Source: Pseudomonadota bacterium (lineage in GTDB: Bacteria > Desulfobacterota > WTBG01 > CAIYCZ01). Taken from it: 7,027 nt of DNA. Position 1 is the stretch's first letter; every line of letters starts with the position of its first letter. Location of the stretch: assembly GCA_026388865.1 (NCBI GenBank), contig JAPLIX010000054.1, forward strand, positions 1 through 7,027, read 5' to 3'. The position numbers and the translations under genes are program-made. The notes beneath the pieces were generated by a model. It made no database searches, was not told the origin of the DNA, and was given only the letters and a program-made list of their open reading frames with translations. Below are positions 5,779 to 7,027 of the stretch, piece by piece.

Positions 5779-6873
5779 ATGCAGAACGTTTCAGTGCGAG
5801 AACGATTGATTGCTGCCCTGATGAATGTCTCAGATGAAATGCGCATGAAATTGAACGAACTGCGTCAAGTAGGAGCACAACTTGTGGCACGAGAAGACAT
5901 TGTCTGGCACATCTTGCTCCAAAGCATGTCGGGAATGGGTAACAACAGGGGTTATTATGGGTTGATACTCAATCCCGCCAAATATCGACGTGTAATGTGG
6001 GAGTCACTGACAGGTAAGACCCCTGATCAACGGTACAACCATCTTCGACATGTGCTAAGAGATGCGGCTTGCCGTAGGCCAGATCAAAAAGCTCAGTGGC
6101 TGTCGATAAACTACGAGCGTATACAAGCTATGGGTGGCCTTAATAGCGCACGCGACAAGATGTACTGGCTCAGCGGACAGCAATCAAAACTGAATTTTAT
6201 TCGCCAATTTGCTGGTATTGGAGAAAAATATGGACGTAATATTTGGATGGATTTGTGCGATCCCGATTTCATTGACTCAATTGCCATTGATGTTCGTATT
6301 GGTCATATATTGTCCGCACTTGAAATTGACCAAACTGACTACAGAAACGCTGAACGTGCTTTGATCGAGATTGCTCATGAAGCTGGGCTGACTGGGTGGG
6401 AGCTTGATCGACTGTTGTTTCATTTTTTAGACCACTTCACGACAGCCCTGGGGTTACAAATAAACGAGAATATAAGGCGCAACAAATCTCTTCCTGAAAT
6501 ATCGAAGCAGGTTCTAAAAAACCATAAAGTGCAACAGATAGATTTAAACGATGCCGCCTATGGTGTTGATTGCGAATCAGTGATTAAGCAATGGAATGAT
6601 TTATATCAGATTTTCTTAAATCGCCGAAACACATCTGGTTGGGGCAGAAAACTGGACTACGCACGGCGGATCGTTGACCATTTTCATGGCTCTATTCCAT
6701 TGGCAGATATTGTTAGCGCACCTAAGCGAAAACAACTTACATCTCAGCTCTTTAATGAAAAGAACGATTTCAACTTTGTAACATATCCAATTGGAATGGG
6801 TGTGTTTCTTGGTTTCTTACGTCGAGAAAGAGAAGTTCTGATAGTTGCGCAGTCAGACAAGTTGAGAGAGTAA
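5779..6873 (+). CDS. HhH-GPD superfamily DNA glycosylase-like protein with unknown C-terminal half
   Basis: This complete 364-residue protein has an endonuclease III-like core. HhH-GPD enzymes flip out and excise damaged or modified bases from DNA. The ILLQSMSGMGNNRGYYGLI segment (45-63) matches the family's first conserved helix ('LLSxQT...'). FAGIGEK (144-150) is the helix-hairpin-helix, with Lys150 at the position of the catalytic lyase Lys120 of E. coli EndoIII, and SIAIDVRI (167-174) carries Asp171 in place of EndoIII Asp138 in 'VDTHI'. The spacing between the two is 21 residues, against 18 in EndoIII. The EndoIII-type cluster cysteines (C-x6-C-x2-C-x5-C) are absent. From about residue 235 to the end no family is recognised. 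Spot base counts are about 40-43% GC, lower than the genes to the left, which suggests recent acquisition. It has its own promoter candidate and no operon partner in view. A diverged or inactive binding protein remains possible. Confidence 0.72.
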   Translation: MQNVSVRERLIAALMNVSDEMRMKLNELRQVGAQLVAREDIVWHILLQSMSGMGNNRGYYGLILNPAKYRRVMWESLTGKTPDQRYNHLRHVLRDAACRRPDQKAQWLSINYERIQAMGGLNSARDKMYWLSGQQSKLNFIRQFAGIGEKYGRNIWMDLCDPDFIDSIAIDVRIGHILSALEIDQTDYRNAERALIEIAHEAGLTGWELDRLLFHFLDHFTTALGLQINENIRRNKSLPEISKQVLKNHKVQQIDLNDAAYGVDCESVIKQWNDLYQIFLNRRNTSGWGRKLDYARRIVDHFHGSIPLADIVSAPKRKQLTSQLFNEKNDFNFVTYPIGMGVFLGFLRREREVLIVAQSDKLRE

Positions 6874-6909
6874 AATAGAGGTCAAGCAGTAGTAATAAGT
6901 ATTTAATAT

Positions 6910-7027
6910 TTATCCTTGCAGGTGGGCTTTTAGGAATTCAAACGTCTCTTCTTTTGTCGGCGTGTCTGTGAGCCAGCAGCTTTTTTCTTTAACGTTAGAT
7001 TGCAAAAATAAATAAATTGATTTAAAA
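6910..7027 (-). CDS. Possible C-terminal end of an unidentified gene entering from the right
   Basis: A minus-strand frame is open from the right edge to a TAA at 6910-6912, giving 38 residues that end TKEETFEFLKAHLQG. The last 20 or so residues have the amphipathic, charged make-up of a real protein end, with KEE and LKAH, unlike random AT-rich spacer translations. No motif identifies a family. It would be convergent with the glycosylase-like gene, with a 36-base gap. The frame is short, so it could be chance. Confidence 0.45.
   Translation of the reverse strand, partial: FKSIYLFLQSNVKEKSCWLTDTPTKEETFEFLKAHLQG

Overview
The window looks like a piece of a Gram-negative, probably anaerobic bacterial chromosome. 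The signs are a tungsten/molybdenum-pterin aldehyde oxidoreductase family enzyme (AOR), a DarP/YjgA ribosome-maturation homologue, and spacers containing remnants of short dispersed repeats of the kind found in many environmental proteobacterial, Desulfobacterota and Nitrospirota genomes. No feature fixes the phylum, so this placement is an inference.

Left part (1-2281): two divergent genes share a 119-base spacer. On the minus strand, running off the left edge, is a clear BAHD-type acyltransferase (HxxxD motif His153/Asp157), a family best known from plants and fungi. On the plus strand is a complete GT-B family 1 (UGT/Gtf-like) glycosyltransferase. Together they suggest a small cassette that glycosylates and acylates a lipid or secondary metabolite. 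No core biosynthetic gene is visible.

Middle (2282-5520): a 124-residue protein of unknown function on the minus strand, a repeat-bearing spacer with a candidate promoter, and a complete 639-residue AOR on the plus strand. AOR converges on darP (minus strand); the two coding regions overlap by 7 bases. The last 33 or so codons of darP lie in a dispersed repeat that carries a strong imperfect palindrome and replaces the normal end of the protein.

Right part (5521-7027): base composition falls (spot counts of single 60-base lines about 40-43% GC, against 50-67% in the AOR). After a repeat remnant and a candidate sigma-70 promoter comes a 364-residue protein with an HhH-GPD DNA-glycosylase core and an unrecognised C-terminal half. 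At the right edge is the last 38 codons of a possible further minus-strand gene. This segment looks horizontally acquired. The glycosylase-like protein with its unknown C-terminal region and the bacterial BAHD/glycosyltransferase pair are the most promising items for novelty. I see no CRISPR array, tRNA, rRNA, transposase or complete multi-gene defence system.
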